Source: an uncultured Prochlorococcus sp. (GTDB lineage: Bacteria; Cyanobacteriota; Cyanobacteriia; PCC-6307; Cyanobiaceae). From it: a stretch of DNA of 40,450 nt. The translations under genes were made by a program, and so were the position numbers. The notes below the pieces were generated by a model. The model had not been told where the DNA came from and ran no database searches. It saw nothing but the letters and a program-made list of their open reading frames with translations. Positions 6,834-19,580 of the stretch are shown here, one piece after another (the first letter of the stretch is position 1; each line of letters opens with the position of its first letter). Location: positions 1 to 40,450 of the forward strand of contig CACHVD010000010.1 of NCBI GenBank assembly GCA_902583265.1. The letters are read 5' to 3'.

Positions 6834-8402
6834 ATGGAAAATTTTTTATCTGGAACACTTGCTATAGATTTAGGGAATACTAATACTGTTGTAGCTTTTC
6901 AAGATCAAAAAGACATAAATTCTGTTTTAGTTGAAATACCAAATATTACATCATCTCCAGGAGTAATCCCTACAGCGGTTTGGTTTGAGGAGCCTTCAAA
7001 AATATTGAAAATTGGTATCAGTGCAATAAATATGAGAGATAACTCTAATTCAAATTTGTTTTTTCATTCAAATTTTAAACGATTAATTGGAAATCCTAAT
7101 GAAAAAATTAATCAAACAAAAATCTTAAATCCTGCTGAATGTGGTGAAAAATTTTTTAGATTTTTATGGGCAAACATTCCTCAAAAATATAAAGTCAAAA
7201 GACTTGTTTTAACTGCTCCAATTGATACATATAAGGGTTATAGAGAATGGCTAATAAACCTTTGTGAAAATATACCTGTAGGTGAAATAGCGCTAGTTGA
7301 CGAGCCTACTGCGGCAAGTTTAGGAATCAATGTGCCATTTGGCTCCAAAATTATGACATTAGATATTGGAGGAAGCACAATCGATATGAATATAGTCAAA
7401 ATAGAAGGGGGAGAAGGAAAATCTGGCCCCATAGCCGAATTATTAAGATTTAATGGGAATGACGTTAGCTCAATTTCAAAACAAAAAATAAGATTTGCTG
7501 AAATAATCAGTAAAACAGGTTCAAAAATTGGTGGTCAAGATATTGATCAATGGATAGTTGACTATTTTATTCCAAATAATAAATATACGATCAATCTTTT
7601 AAAGGCAGAAGAAATAAAATGTAAACTAAGCTCGCCTCTAATAAATAATGAAAATAAATTGCGAACAAAATTGTTGATTGAAGGTTATCACGAAAAAGAT
7701 TTTTACCTAAGTAAAGAAATATTAGAGAAAATTATTATTGAGAATAATCTACTTAATCACCTCAACTCCTTACTTAAAGATTTATTAAATGAAGCAAGGG
7801 GCAAATTTTGTACAGTAGATGACTTAAGTGCAATTATCTTGGTTGGGGGGGGAACTCAAATACCATTAATTAGAGAATGGATAACAAAAAAGATTCCAAA
7901 AATTCAAATAAAGTCACCGCCTCCTATTGAATCAGTTGCTTTAGGAGCTTTGGCAATGACCCCAGGCGTTAAAATTAAAGACATACTAAACAAAGGATTA
8001 TCCATAAGATTATTTAATAAAAGAGAACAAAAGCACTTCTGGCATCCAATTTTTTGCAAAGGTCAAACATGGCCAACTGAAAACCCTCTAAAACTGATCC
8101 TTCAAGCCAGTAAAGATCGTCAGAAAGTATTTGAAATAATTATTGGAGAAACAAAAAAAGATAGAGAATATGATGTTATTTTTGAAAATGGATTACCAAA
8201 ATTGTCAGAGGTTCAAAGTGAAGAGGAAATTATAAAATGGGACAAAAAGCCGTTCAAAATTGTACTTAAAAATAAATCTTATATTGGTGAAGACAACTTA
8301 ATACTTTTCTTCAGAATTAATGAAAATGCAGATTTATTAGTTAAGTATTTCGATATTAAAAATGAATTCTTGGGAGAATATAATTTAGGAAACATCTTCT
8401 GA
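6834..8402 (+). CDS. Hsp70 (DnaK)-family protein, atypical
   Basis: A protein of about 522 residues with the actin-like ATPase signatures of Hsp70: phosphate-1 loop LAIDLGNTNTVVAF, phosphate-2 region IMTLDIGGSTIDMNIV, the DEPTAASLGIN segment, and the adenosine motif AIILVGGGTQIPLIREW. The substrate-binding part is much shorter than in DnaK, and there is no EEVD-like tail. It is therefore a divergent cyanobacterial Hsp70 paralogue rather than the housekeeping DnaK. It may act as a chaperone or assembly factor. The start is placed at 6834 (MENFLSGT); an ATG at 6813 would add seven residues. It converges on pyrR with 7 bases between them. Confidence 0.87.
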   Translation: MENFLSGTLAIDLGNTNTVVAFQDQKDINSVLVEIPNITSSPGVIPTAVWFEEPSKILKIGISAINMRDNSNSNLFFHSNFKRLIGNPNEKINQTKILNPAECGEKFFRFLWANIPQKYKVKRLVLTAPIDTYKGYREWLINLCENIPVGEIALVDEPTAASLGINVPFGSKIMTLDIGGSTIDMNIVKIEGGEGKSGPIAELLRFNGNDVSSISKQKIRFAEIISKTGSKIGGQDIDQWIVDYFIPNNKYTINLLKAEEIKCKLSSPLINNENKLRTKLLIEGYHEKDFYLSKEILEKIIIENNLLNHLNSLLKDLLNEARGKFCTVDDLSAIILVGGGTQIPLIREWITKKIPKIQIKSPPPIESVALGALAMTPGVKIKDILNKGLSIRLFNKREQKHFWHPIFCKGQTWPTENPLKLILQASKDRQKVFEIIIGETKKDREYDVIFENGLPKLSEVQSEEEIIKWDKKPFKIVLKNKSYIGEDNLILFFRINENADLLVKYFDIKNEFLGEYNLGNIF

Positions 8403-8409
8403 AATGAAG

Positions 8410-8946
8410 CTACTCAAGAAAAACTCCTTCTTCATTATCAACATTGTTTAGACGTAAACTAATACTTTCATTTTTACTAGTTGGAACTCTTTTACCATAA
8501 AAATCTGGCTGAATAGGCAATTCTCTGTGACCTCTATCTACCAATACTAATAACATCACTCTTTTAGGTCTGCCCCATGAATATAGAGCATCAATTGCAG
8601 CTCTAATTGTTCTACCAGTATAAATTACATCATCTATCAAGAGAATTTCTTGTTTATCTATCGGAGTTGGAATATCCGTTGCTTTTATTAAGCGAGTTCC
8701 AACTCTATTTTGATCATCTCTATAGAAAGTTGGATCAATTATTCCTTTTCTTATTTTTACACCCGTCTTACGAAATAAATCTTTTTCTAGAACTTCGGTA
8801 AGATCAACTCCTCTAGTAGGGATACCAACTAAAAGAAGATTGTCTAAGTTTTGTACTTTTTCAATAATTTCTGAAGTTAAACGTGAAAGGGTTTTTCTAA
8901 GCTCATTTTCAGTAAGTATTACGATTCTTTTTTTTTTGTTGGACAT
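8410..8946 (-). CDS. pyrR: PyrR bifunctional regulator / uracil phosphoribosyltransferase
   Basis: A 178-residue type I phosphoribosyltransferase. The PRPP loop LLIDDVIYTGRTIRA is at residues 102-116, preceded by LLLVGIPTRGVDLT (37-50), both diagnostic of PyrR. In Bacillus, PyrR binds pyr-operon mRNA and also makes UMP from uracil. No pyr gene or attenuator is adjacent here, so pyrimidine salvage is the safer inferred role. Length is normal. Divergent from gpmI across 136 bases that contain a weak TAGC-AAAA-GCTA hairpin around 8987. Confidence 0.88.
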   Translation of the reverse strand: MSNKKKRIVILTENELRKTLSRLTSEIIEKVQNLDNLLLVGIPTRGVDLTEVLEKDLFRKTGVKIRKGIIDPTFYRDDQNRVGTRLIKATDIPTPIDKQEILLIDDVIYTGRTIRAAIDALYSWGRPKRVMLLVLVDRGHRELPIQPDFYGKRVPTSKNESISLRLNNVDNEEGVFLE

Positions 8947-9082
8947 GATTTATCAATAAAATAATTCATTCGATATTTTCATAAATTAGCAAAAGCTAAC
9001 TATATTAAATATAAATTGTTAAAGAGTAGCGTTTGAAGCTAAATTTAAGGTTGGATCACTTAACAACGAATTTGATCTAAAT

Positions 9083-10705
9083 ATGTCAAAGATTAGCAGC
9101 AAAAATATAAAAAGATTAAATGTTCCTCAGAGCCCTGTAGTTCTTGCAATTCTTGATGGTTGGGGATATCGAGAAGATATATCAAATAACGCAATAAAAA
9201 GTGCCTCTACGCCTATTATGGATTCATTATGGCATGCATATCCTAATACTCTGATAAGTGCTAGTGGTTCTGATGTTGGCCTCCCAGATGGTCAAATGGG
9301 TAATTCTGAGGTTGGTCACCTTACTATTGGGTCTGGAAGAATAATCCAACAGGAACTTGTAAGAATTTCAAATATTGTAAAAAATAACCAATTAGGCTTA
9401 GTTAGGGAGTTAAAGGACATAGCCGATTCAGTAAAGAAAAACGGCTCTACTTTGCATATCACCGGATTATGTTCTGATGGAGGAGTACATAGTCATATCG
9501 ATCATTTATTAGGTTTAATAAAATGGGCATCTGAAAATTGCATAAAAAAAGTTGCAATTCATATAATTACTGATGGGAGAGATACTCCCGCAAAAAGTGC
9601 ATCAAAATATTTAAATCAAATAGAGTCTTGCATAGAAAAATATAATACAGGCGAAATAGCCTCTATATGCGGAAGATACTGGATAATGGATAGGAATCTT
9701 TTATGGGACAGGACCGAAAAAGCTTATGGCAATTTGACAGATAAAGATATCAAAAAAACGAACATATCTCCGCAGGATTATATTCAAAAAAGTTATGATA
9801 AAAACATAACTGATGAATTTATAGAGCCTATTCGATTGTCTGATAACTATCTAAAAGATGGAGATAGTATTATTTGCTTTAATTTCCGTCCTGACAGAGC
9901 TAGACAAATAATAAAATCCCTTACAGATAAAGAATTCTCAGAATTTGAAAGAAAATTTTTTCCAGATCTAGATTTAATTACTTTTACACAATATGACGCA
10001 AACTTCCCAGTTAAAGTTGCATTTCCTCCTGAATCTCTGAATAATTTTATCGGTCAAATAGTTTCAGAAAATGGACTCAAGCAATACAGAACAGCTGAAA
10101 CAGAAAAATATCCTCACGTAACATATTTTTTTAATGGAGGAGTAGAAATTCCTTTACCTGGAGAAGAAAGACATTTAGTTCCATCTCCAAGAGTTGCAAC
10201 TTACGATATGGATCCCAAAATGTCTGCGGAAGAATTGACTATAAGTTGTGCTAAAGCAATTAAAAGTGGAAATTATGCTTTTGTTGTAATAAATTTTGCC
10301 AATCCTGATATGGTAGGTCATACCGGCAATATGGATGCAACTATCAAAGCTATTGAAACAGTAGATAAAAGTATCGGTCAAATAGTTAATGCTACTGGAG
10401 AAATGGGCGGAAGCATCATAATAACCGCAGATCACGGAAATGCAGAGTTAATGAAAGGTCCTGCAGGAGAACCATGGACGGCTCATACCACAAATAAAGT
10501 TCCATTAATTTTCATTGAGGGTGAAAAAAGAAAAATCCCTAATATGGGGAATGAAATCTATTTAAGAGATAACGCTGGATTGGCAGACATTGCTCCAACT
10601 TTATTGCAATTATTAAATCTACCCATTCCAAAAGAAATGACAGGAAAATCTCTTATTAAAGAAATCGAATTAAAAGGTTATAATAAAGTAGTTCAACACG
10701 TATAA
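9083..10705 (+). CDS. gpmI: 2,3-bisphosphoglycerate-independent phosphoglycerate mutase
   Basis: A 540-residue alkaline-phosphatase-superfamily enzyme interconverting 3- and 2-phosphoglycerate in glycolysis and carbon export from the Calvin cycle. The first metal Asp is in LAILDGWG (Asp25), the phospho-acceptor Ser in [11 protein letters not shown] (Ser75), and later metal-binding segments include [13 protein letters not shown] and [10 protein letters not shown]. These are the Mn2+-dependent iPGM motifs. Length is usual. The secG gene follows after 20 bases on the same strand, so the two are probably co-transcribed. Confidence 0.96.
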   Translation: MSKISSKNIKRLNVPQSPVVLAILDGWGYREDISNNAIKSASTPIMDSLWHAYPNTLISASGSDVGLPDGQMGNSEVGHLTIGSGRIIQQELVRISNIVKNNQLGLVRELKDIADSVKKNGSTLHITGLCSDGGVHSHIDHLLGLIKWASENCIKKVAIHIITDGRDTPAKSASKYLNQIESCIEKYNTGEIASICGRYWIMDRNLLWDRTEKAYGNLTDKDIKKTNISPQDYIQKSYDKNITDEFIEPIRLSDNYLKDGDSIICFNFRPDRARQIIKSLTDKEFSEFERKFFPDLDLITFTQYDANFPVKVAFPPESLNNFIGQIVSENGLKQYRTAETEKYPHVTYFFNGGVEIPLPGEERHLVPSPRVATYDMDPKMSAEELTISCAKAIKSGNYAFVVINFANPDMVGHTGNMDATIKAIETVDKSIGQIVNATGEMGGSIIITADHGNAELMKGPAGEPWTAHTTNKVPLIFIEGEKRKIPNMGNEIYLRDNAGLADIAPTLLQLLNLPIPKEMTGKSLIKEIELKGYNKVVQHV

Positions 10706-10725
10706 AATTAATATGGGCCCTGACA

Positions 10726-10953
10726 ATGATTCAAATTTTTAGTTGGATATGGGTAATTTCCGGATTACTTTTAATACTTTTAGTTTTACTTCATAGTCCC
10801 AAAGGTGATGGAATGGGGGGAATAGCTGCTAGTGGAAGTTCAATGTTTAATAGTGCAAGCAGTGCAGAAGCTTCTTTGAATAAAATAACTTGGACTTTTT
10901 TAGCTATATTTCTAGCACTAGCAATAATACTTAGCGCTGGCTGGATATCGTAA
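10726..10953 (+). CDS. secG: Preprotein translocase subunit SecG
   Basis: A 75-residue membrane protein with two predicted transmembrane helices (about 3-23 and 53-73). They are linked by the SecG-typical loop LLHSPKGDGMGGIAASGSSMFNSASSAEASLNKITW. It forms part of the SecYEG channel in the plasma and possibly thylakoid membrane. Its position right behind gpmI is a common cyanobacterial arrangement. Transcription should end at the strong hairpin at 10966-10997. Confidence 0.93.
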   Translation: MIQIFSWIWVISGLLLILLVLLHSPKGDGMGGIAASGSSMFNSASSAEASLNKITWTFLAIFLALAIILSAGWIS

Positions 10954-10965
10954 GGAATAAAATTT

Positions 10966-10997
10966 AAAAAAGGGACTATAAAAATAATCCCTTTTTT
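10966..10997. terminator. Bidirectional terminator between secG and groEL
   Basis: AAAAAAGGGA (10966-10975) pairs perfectly with TCCCTTTTTT (10988-10997) around a 12-base loop. Because of the A- and T-rich ends, the hairpin has a T-run when read from either strand. It can therefore end both the gpmI-secG and the groES-groEL transcripts. Confidence 0.82.
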
Positions 10998-11025
10998 AAA
11001 ATATATTTATTAACTATTTTTTTAG

Positions 11026-12690
<1,665 letters not shown>

Positions 12691-12714
12691 TTAATAATTT
12701 TTGAAACAAATATT

Positions 12715-13026
12715 TTAGCCAACTACAGCTAAAATATCTTTTTCAGAGAGCAAGACATATTCATCTCCTCCCAATTTAATGTCTGTTCCAGCATATTTGC
12801 TGTACAAAACTTTATCGCCAATACTCACCTCTGGAGTTTGTCGAGAACCATCGTCATTAAGCTTCCCAGGGCCTACCTGGGCAACCTCTCCTACTTGTGG
12901 TTTTTCTTTAGCTGAATCAGGCAAAAGAATGCCCCCAGCAGTTTTTTCCTCAGATGCGGAAACTTTAATAAATATTCTATCTCCCAGTGGTTTAACTGTA
13001 GAGACTGTAAGTGAAACAGCTGCCAT
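12715..13026 (-). CDS. groES: 10 kDa co-chaperonin GroES
   Basis: A 103-residue GroES, the lid of the GroEL chamber. It shows [11 protein letters not shown] near residue 13, the mobile loop [19 protein letters not shown] (about 27-45), and [15 protein letters not shown] and [14 protein letters not shown] at the end. First gene of the groES-groEL operon. Its leader contains a GACGC-CTT-GCGTC hairpin at 13051-13063. A CIRCE repeat was looked for in the 200 bases upstream and not seen. Confidence 0.96.
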
Positions 13027-13050
13027 AGATTAATGGAGGATCATTGTTGA

Positions 13051-13063
13051 GACGCCTTGCGTC
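13051..13063 (-). promoter_or_regulatory. Small hairpin in the groES leader
   Basis: GACGC-CTT-GCGTC is a perfect 5-bp stem with a 3-base loop, 24 bases before the groES start. An 11-base near-palindrome, GAGAAATTCTC, follows around 13078. Either could affect groES mRNA stability or heat-dependent translation. This is inference from structure only. Confidence 0.35.
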
Positions 13064-13172
13064 ATAAAAATGGAAAGAGAAATTCTCGATCCGTATCATC
13101 AACAACATAATCTGCAAAGAGGCAATTAAACCATACTTTAACTGTGCGGGTGGCCGAACCGATTTAACGAAT

Positions 13173-14705
<1,533 letters not shown>

Positions 14706-14744
14706 ATACCAAAATTTATATAAATCCTTCAATAATTTAAATTA

Positions 14745-15149
14745 ATGGCAATTTCTCTTAAAGTTTTAGCTCCTAATAAAAATGTTTATCAAGGCGAAGC
14801 TGAAGAAGTAATCCTTCCCAGCACAACCGGACAACTGGGTGTGCTTCCAGGACATATTTCTTTAGTTACGGCTATTGATATAGGCGTTTTAAGGTTAAGA
14901 ATGAATTCTCAATGGCAATCTATTGCTTTAATGGGGGGCTTTGCTGAAATTGAATCAGATGAAGTCATTGTATTGGTAAATAATGCAGAAATTGGATCAG
15001 AAATAAATGTCCAAAATGCTGAACAAGACCTTAAAGAAGCAAAACTAGCAATAAGTAAATTTTCTGAAAATGAAAAAAATCCAGACAAAATTAAAGCTTT
15101 GAAAGAAATTTCGAAAGCTGAGGCAAGGATTCAAGCTGCAAAAAACTAA
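14745..15149 (+). CDS. atpC: ATP synthase F1 subunit epsilon
   Basis: A 134-residue epsilon subunit, part of the central stalk and inhibitor of ATP hydrolysis. It contains an N-terminal beta-sandwich with [25 protein letters not shown]-type sequence and [21 protein letters not shown]-terminal helical hairpin runs from about residue 90 ([20 protein letters not shown] onward). Second gene of the atpDC operon. It converges on PSRP-3 with 3 bases between stops, and a hairpin spans both stops. Confidence 0.96.
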   Translation: MAISLKVLAPNKNVYQGEAEEVILPSTTGQLGVLPGHISLVTAIDIGVLRLRMNSQWQSIALMGGFAEIESDEVIVLVNNAEIGSEINVQNAEQDLKEAKLAISKFSENEKNPDKIKALKEISKAEARIQAAKN

Positions 15150-15160
15150 TTTTTAAGCAG
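15136..15160. terminator. Possible shared terminator across the atpC and PSRP-3 stop codons
   Basis: CTGC (15136-15139) pairs with GCAG (15157-15160), and AAAAA (15141-15145) pairs with TTTTT (15150-15154) inside. The result is an interrupted hairpin covering both stop codons. The stem is interrupted and no long T-run follows, so this is a moderate candidate for ending transcription in either direction. Confidence 0.35.
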
Positions 15161-15629
15161 TTCCACAAAAAGTTACTTCAGGAAACTTTAACTTGGCTTC
15201 TTCTAATTTTTTTGTTTTACCTTCTTCTTGCCAATAATTTATCACTTCAGTAGCCTTATTTAATATTTCTACTCTCTCGTTATCTGTAATCCAACCTTTG
15301 TTCTCAAGTTCACTTTTTAATTTTTCCCAAGCATCATCTCTTGGCCAAAAGTAATAAGCAGTAAGAGGGCTAGGGCCTCCACCTACAATTTGATCTACTG
15401 CTAGAGCTACATTATCAGGTAACCACAATACTTTTATAATAAATCTTCCTTCATCAGGTTTAGGTGTATAACCAGTGGGTACACCATCTTCATCAATTGT
15501 GGCAGCTGCCAATACAGCTGTGGCACCCATCATTCCTGAATTAGGAGAAGAATTTTTTGAGTTTGGTGCATCACTATTTTTTCCTTTTTTTTCTGTTGAA
15601 TTTTGATTTAACTTATCTGATGAGGTCAT
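15153..15629 (-). CDS. Plastid-specific ribosomal protein 3 homologue (PSRP-3/Ycf65)
   Basis: A 158-residue protein whose C-terminal about 100 residues match PSRP-3/Ycf65, a small-subunit ribosomal protein of cyanobacteria and plastids. Diagnostic stretches are [36 protein letters not shown] and [18 protein letters not shown]. The first about 35 residues are Ser/Asn/Lys-rich and probably disordered. Met33/34 is an alternative start. It would bind the 30S subunit in the cytosol. The long low-complexity N terminus is more than the core family needs. Confidence 0.88.
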   Translation of the reverse strand: MTSSDKLNQNSTEKKGKNSDAPNSKNSSPNSGMMGATAVLAAATIDEDGVPTGYTPKPDEGRFIIKVLWLPDNVALAVDQIVGGGPSPLTAYYFWPRDDAWEKLKSELENKGWITDNERVEILNKATEVINYWQEEGKTKKLEEAKLKFPEVTFCGTA

Positions 15630-15735
15630 TCACTTATTAATGTTTAATAAATAATTTATCAGTTTATGGTCACATTTTGATTGATTTATTCAAAATTTCT
15701 TGATTTTAGTTATTGATAACTTCCAAACATGATTT

Positions 15736-15894
15736 TTATCTATCGTAAGATACTTCATAAAAATCATAAATAGTAGCCTCCAATGAATCCCAAAGATCTT
15801 TGGGGATATCGTTTTCTTCTGCGAACATGCCAAGCTGACTAGCTAAGCCTCTCGCTTGGGAAAGTTTCGAATCATATGAATCGGACTTATTCAT
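15736..15894 (-). CDS. 52-residue hypothetical protein
   Basis: A short gene reading MNKSDSYDSKLSQARGLAS through to a stop, 52 codons. The composition is protein-like: an acidic, amphipathic helix with QLGMFAEENDIPKDLWDS, then LEATIYDFYEVSYDR. It is flanked by spacers on both sides (15630-15735 and 15895-15950) and lies on the same strand as PSRP-3 and pepP. I do not recognise a family. Purely cytosolic by appearance. Support is coding-like sequence only, so it needs homologues in relatives to be firm. Confidence 0.55.
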   Translation of the reverse strand: MNKSDSYDSKLSQARGLASQLGMFAEENDIPKDLWDSLEATIYDFYEVSYDR

Positions 15895-15950
15895 TTTTAA
15901 GCTTTTAACTTAATAAAAAACATAAATCTATTAACTTGATAAGTCAAATT

Positions 15951-17276
15951 TCAAAATTCTAAATCAGAAATTTCTTTTAGTGCTGCAATACTTAAAACTT
16001 CTGGGTTTGTATCTTTGACCAGGACATCGTCTTCTATTCTTATCCCTATGCCTTTCCAGTTTTCATCTATAGGGGGTTGTCCCTCAGGTACTGGGATCCT
16101 ATCACTTATGTATATCCCAGGTTCAACCGTAAGAATCATTCCATTCTGTAATGGTACTTCATAGTCCCCCATTCTGTATGCTCCAACATCATGAACATCT
16201 AAACCGAGCCAATGTCCAGTTCTATGCATGTAAAGATGTTTATAAGATTGACTCTCAATTATCCCCTCAGTACTGCCTGACAATAAACCAATTTCTTTTA
16301 ATCCTTCTATAAGAATTGTTAAAGCAACATTATGTACATGACTAGAATTTGATCCGGTTACAGCACTTTTAATTGCATTTTTCTGCGCACTCAATACGAT
16401 TTCATAGATAACTTTTTGCTCATTCGAAAATTTACCACCAATTGGAATAGTTCTTGTTATGTCTCCATTGTAATAATCAATTAGTGAGCAACCAGCATCC
16501 ACTAACAATAAATCTTCCTTCTTCAAGGGTGCGTTATTTGAAGTGTAATGCAAAATACAGGCGTTATCTCCTGATGCAACAATTGAGTTATAAGCTGGTC
16601 CTCTTGCCCCTTTTTCCAGAAAAAATCCCTCTAGAAGACCCTGAATTTGTCTTTCATTTTTCTTGGATGAGATTGATTCTCTAACTAATTCATGAGCTTC
16701 TGCTGAGATTTGAATAGCCTCTCTCATTCTCTTTATTTCAAATTCACTTTTAATTAATCTCATCTCATTTAAATAAATTTCTGGAGATTTTATAGCATTC
16801 CCACCAATGCCTAATCTTGACCGATTTTCAAGTTGTTGTGAAAAAATTTCCAGTATTATTTGCTCAACTGATGGATGCTTACCAATAGAAAAAACAAGTT
16901 CATCAGAACCATTTATATAGGCTGGGAGTAAATCTTTTAATTGGTTTATTGAGTGAGCCTTATCAGCATTAAACTCTTTTTCAGCGCCTTCTAAACCCCA
17001 TCTAAAGCCATGCCAGACTTCGCTTATAACATCTTTAGGAGCAACAAACATAATAAATCTCTCTCCCTTTGGCTTATGCGATAAGAAAAGAGCGATTGCA
17101 TCTGGCTCATCGAAACCGGTTAAATACCAAAAATTACTATCTTGTCTAAAAGGATATTCACAATCTGCATGATGCTTTACTAAACTAGCTCCAGGAATAA
17201 TAGCAGCTTTTCCATTTAATTTATTGAGGAAGATTTCTCTTCTTTCTTCAAAAACTTTATTTTCAGGTTTAAACAT
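15951..17276 (-). CDS. pepP: Xaa-Pro aminopeptidase (aminopeptidase P family)
   Basis: A 441-residue M24 metallopeptidase that removes an N-terminal residue preceding proline. The five di-metal ligands are visible as Asp260 (LLLVDAGCS), Asp272 (YNGDITRT), His355 (MHRTGHWLGLDVHD), Glu385 (TVEPGIYI) and Glu415 (GIRIEDDVLV). The N-terminal creatinase-like domain, with DSNFWYLTGFDEPDAIALF near residue 46, is complete. Length is normal. The gene is divergent from the CNNM-type gene across 73 bases. Confidence 0.94.
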   Translation of the reverse strand: MFKPENKVFEERREIFLNKLNGKAAIIPGASLVKHHADCEYPFRQDSNFWYLTGFDEPDAIALFLSHKPKGERFIMFVAPKDVISEVWHGFRWGLEGAEKEFNADKAHSINQLKDLLPAYINGSDELVFSIGKHPSVEQIILEIFSQQLENRSRLGIGGNAIKSPEIYLNEMRLIKSEFEIKRMREAIQISAEAHELVRESISSKKNERQIQGLLEGFFLEKGARGPAYNSIVASGDNACILHYTSNNAPLKKEDLLLVDAGCSLIDYYNGDITRTIPIGGKFSNEQKVIYEIVLSAQKNAIKSAVTGSNSSHVHNVALTILIEGLKEIGLLSGSTEGIIESQSYKHLYMHRTGHWLGLDVHDVGAYRMGDYEVPLQNGMILTVEPGIYISDRIPVPEGQPPIDENWKGIGIRIEDDVLVKDTNPEVLSIAALKEISDLEF

Positions 17277-17349
17277 AGTTTGTGTATTGGCGTGTTTAAA
17301 AAAAAATGGAAGAATGAATTAATACAGATTTAGTAACTAATCTATTTTA

Positions 17350-18327
17350 ATGGAACCAAATGTTTACGGTTTAATTGTTCTTATAATTATTATCTTAATT
17401 GGGTCAGCATGTTGTTCGGGAGTAGAAGCTGCTTTTTTAGCTGTAAATTCGATTCGGATTCTAGAGATAGCCTCTAAACAAAAACCAAGGAGTTCTGCAA
17501 ATCAACTCCTTAAACTTAGAAAACATCTTGGAAGAACATTAACTGTAATTACTATTACTAATAATGGATTTAACATAATTGGAAGTCTTATTTTAGGTGT
17601 ATATGGAGCATTGGTTATTAATAATAGTTATGGCCTAACCCTGTTTTCAATTTCTTTTTACATACTAGTCGTACTAGTAGGAGAAGTACTACCTAAGGCT
17701 CTTGGTACAAGATTCTCAGTTCAAATTGCATTATTATCAGTTCCTATCTTGAGAATATTGCATACTTTAATGAGGCCATTTTTAGTATTAATAGAACAAA
17801 TATTTCCAGTTATTATGGCAGAAAATGAAATTTCAACAGATGAAGAAGAAATTAGACAAATGGCAAAAATTGGAAGCCAAAAAGGTTTGATAGAAGCTGA
17901 TGAAGCAGCAATGATATTTAAGGTTTTTCAATTAAATGATTTAAAAGCTAAAGATTTAATGATCCCTAGGGTATCGGCACCTTGTCTTGATGGGTCTTCG
18001 AATCTAGAAGAAATTTCAAAACTTATAATGGGCGATAACTCTCCATGGTGGGTTATTTTGGGAGATAAAGTTGACAAAATACAGGGGGTGGTTCCCCGTG
18101 AGAGAATGCTAGCAGAATTAATTAATGGAGAAAATAAAAAATTATTGTCAGAAATTTGCGAACCAGTGGACTACATTCCCGAAATGATTAAAGCAGATCA
18201 ATTATTAACAAGATTTGACAAGAATCATAAAGGAGTGAAAGTAGTAGTAGATGAATTTGGAGGATTCGTGGGCATTATTGGTGCAGAAGCTGTGTTATCT
18301 GTTTTAGCTGGCTGGTGGAAAAAATAA
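17350..18327 (+). CDS. CNNM/DUF21 membrane protein with CBS domains (HlyC/CorC-like)
   Basis: A 325-residue protein with an N-terminal DUF21 membrane domain: hydrophobic segments at about 5-25, 60-85, 90-115 and near 125-145. The signatures include CCSGVEAAFLAVNSIRI and VGEVLPKALGTRFS. A CBS pair follows, with KDLMIPRVSAPCLDG and VVVDEFGGFVGII. Such proteins are linked to Mg2+/Co2+ homeostasis. It lacks the C-terminal CorC_HlyC domain seen in longer relatives. The downstream GTPase starts 3 bases after its stop, so they form one operon leading into nadD-nadE. Confidence 0.87.
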   Translation: MEPNVYGLIVLIIIILIGSACCSGVEAAFLAVNSIRILEIASKQKPRSSANQLLKLRKHLGRTLTVITITNNGFNIIGSLILGVYGALVINNSYGLTLFSISFYILVVLVGEVLPKALGTRFSVQIALLSVPILRILHTLMRPFLVLIEQIFPVIMAENEISTDEEEIRQMAKIGSQKGLIEADEAAMIFKVFQLNDLKAKDLMIPRVSAPCLDGSSNLEEISKLIMGDNSPWWVILGDKVDKIQGVVPRERMLAELINGENKKLLSEICEPVDYIPEMIKADQLLTRFDKNHKGVKVVVDEFGGFVGIIGAEAVLSVLAGWWKK

Positions 18328-18330
18328 ATC

Positions 18331-19572
18331 ATGAAACAATTTAAAATTAAAAAAAATTATTTACTTTTAAAAAAATGGTGGGAAACTATTGATCTGACCA
18401 ACTATGAAAAAAGTTATTTTAATAGGGACATAATTTCTTTTAATCAACAACTTTTTAGGCTCAAAGAAAGAAAATTAAGAATTGGCGCATATGGTAAATC
18501 AGGCGTAGGGAAATCTTCCATTTTAAATTATTTATTAGAAAAAGATATATTTAAAACAGATATCATCAACGGGACCACAAGAGAAATTGAGGCTGAAGAA
18601 TGGAAATTTAAGGATCAATCACTCAACACTATAGAGTTACTAGATTCTCCAGGATTTGATTTCTGCGATATTCAATTCCCAGATAAAGTTTACTCCTCTA
18701 TAAATCACTCAGATCTTATCTTATTTATAATTTCTGGAGATTTAAATAGAAATGAGTTAAACGAAATCAGCTCTTTTATAAAAGATGGAAAAAAAATTAT
18801 TTTAATTTTAAACAAAATCGATCTATTTAATAAAAATGAATTAAAAGAAATAATTGAAAATATAAAGTTTAAGCTTCCAAAAGATTTAAATATTCCAATA
18901 ATTATTAATAATGAAAACAATCTTAAAAATTACATCGGAAAATTAATCAATCAATATGGTGAGATACTATTAACACTAAATTCTATTCAATTAGCTGACA
19001 AATTTTTTCTGAAAATAAAAGAGCAAAGATTGAAAAGAAGGCAGAAATTAGCTCAATCAACTATTGGTAAATTTTCGACTATAAAGGCATCCGCAGTAGC
19101 TCTTAATCCTTTTATTTTATTTGATATTGCTGGTAGTTTTGCACTAGATACTGCATTGATTAACGAATTAAGTAAGATTTATGGCTTAGAGTTGAAAGGT
19201 GAATCTACAAGAAAAATATTTAAAAATATATCTATTAATAATTTATATTTGGGAATCACTCAAGTCGGCGTTAATACCTCTTTCAACTTTATTAAGAAAC
19301 TAATTCTTTTAACAGCACCTTTTACTAACGGGCTTTCATTATTACCCTATGGACCCATAGCAATTATTCAAGCTGCAATCGCGATTAATTCTACAAAAAT
19401 TCTAGGGAAATTAGCAGCAAAAGAGATATTTGTAAGAAGCAAAGCTTCTTTTATAGAACCTAATATTTTGATCCAAAATATGAATTTTAATGACCCAGAG
19501 ATTTTTAACTACATAAATATTTATTTTTCAAGAAGAAATTTAAATAATAATTTTGTTAGTTTTCTACCTTAA
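18331..19572 (+). CDS. Era/EngA-like GTPase with C-terminal hydrophobic domain
   Basis: A 413-residue GTP-binding protein of uncertain role. The P-loop GKSGVGKS is at residues 55-62, the G3 motif is LLDSPGFDF, and the G4 motif is LILNKIDLF. The C-terminal 150 residues hold alanine-rich hydrophobic stretches (KASAVALNPFILFDIAGSFA and ILLTAPFTNGLSLLPYGPIA), as in DUF697-type GTPases that contact membranes. Cyanobacterial relatives are annotated only as GTP-binding proteins. It sits 3 bases after the CNNM gene and 8 bases before nadD. The pairing with a possible metal transporter suggests a linked membrane function, which is inference. Confidence 0.82.
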   Translation: MKQFKIKKNYLLLKKWWETIDLTNYEKSYFNRDIISFNQQLFRLKERKLRIGAYGKSGVGKSSILNYLLEKDIFKTDIINGTTREIEAEEWKFKDQSLNTIELLDSPGFDFCDIQFPDKVYSSINHSDLILFIISGDLNRNELNEISSFIKDGKKIILILNKIDLFNKNELKEIIENIKFKLPKDLNIPIIINNENNLKNYIGKLINQYGEILLTLNSIQLADKFFLKIKEQRLKRRQKLAQSTIGKFSTIKASAVALNPFILFDIAGSFALDTALINELSKIYGLELKGESTRKIFKNISINNLYLGITQVGVNTSFNFIKKLILLTAPFTNGLSLLPYGPIAIIQAAIAINSTKILGKLAAKEIFVRSKASFIEPNILIQNMNFNDPEIFNYINIYFSRRNLNNNFVSFLP

Positions 19573-19580
19573 AACTTAAA

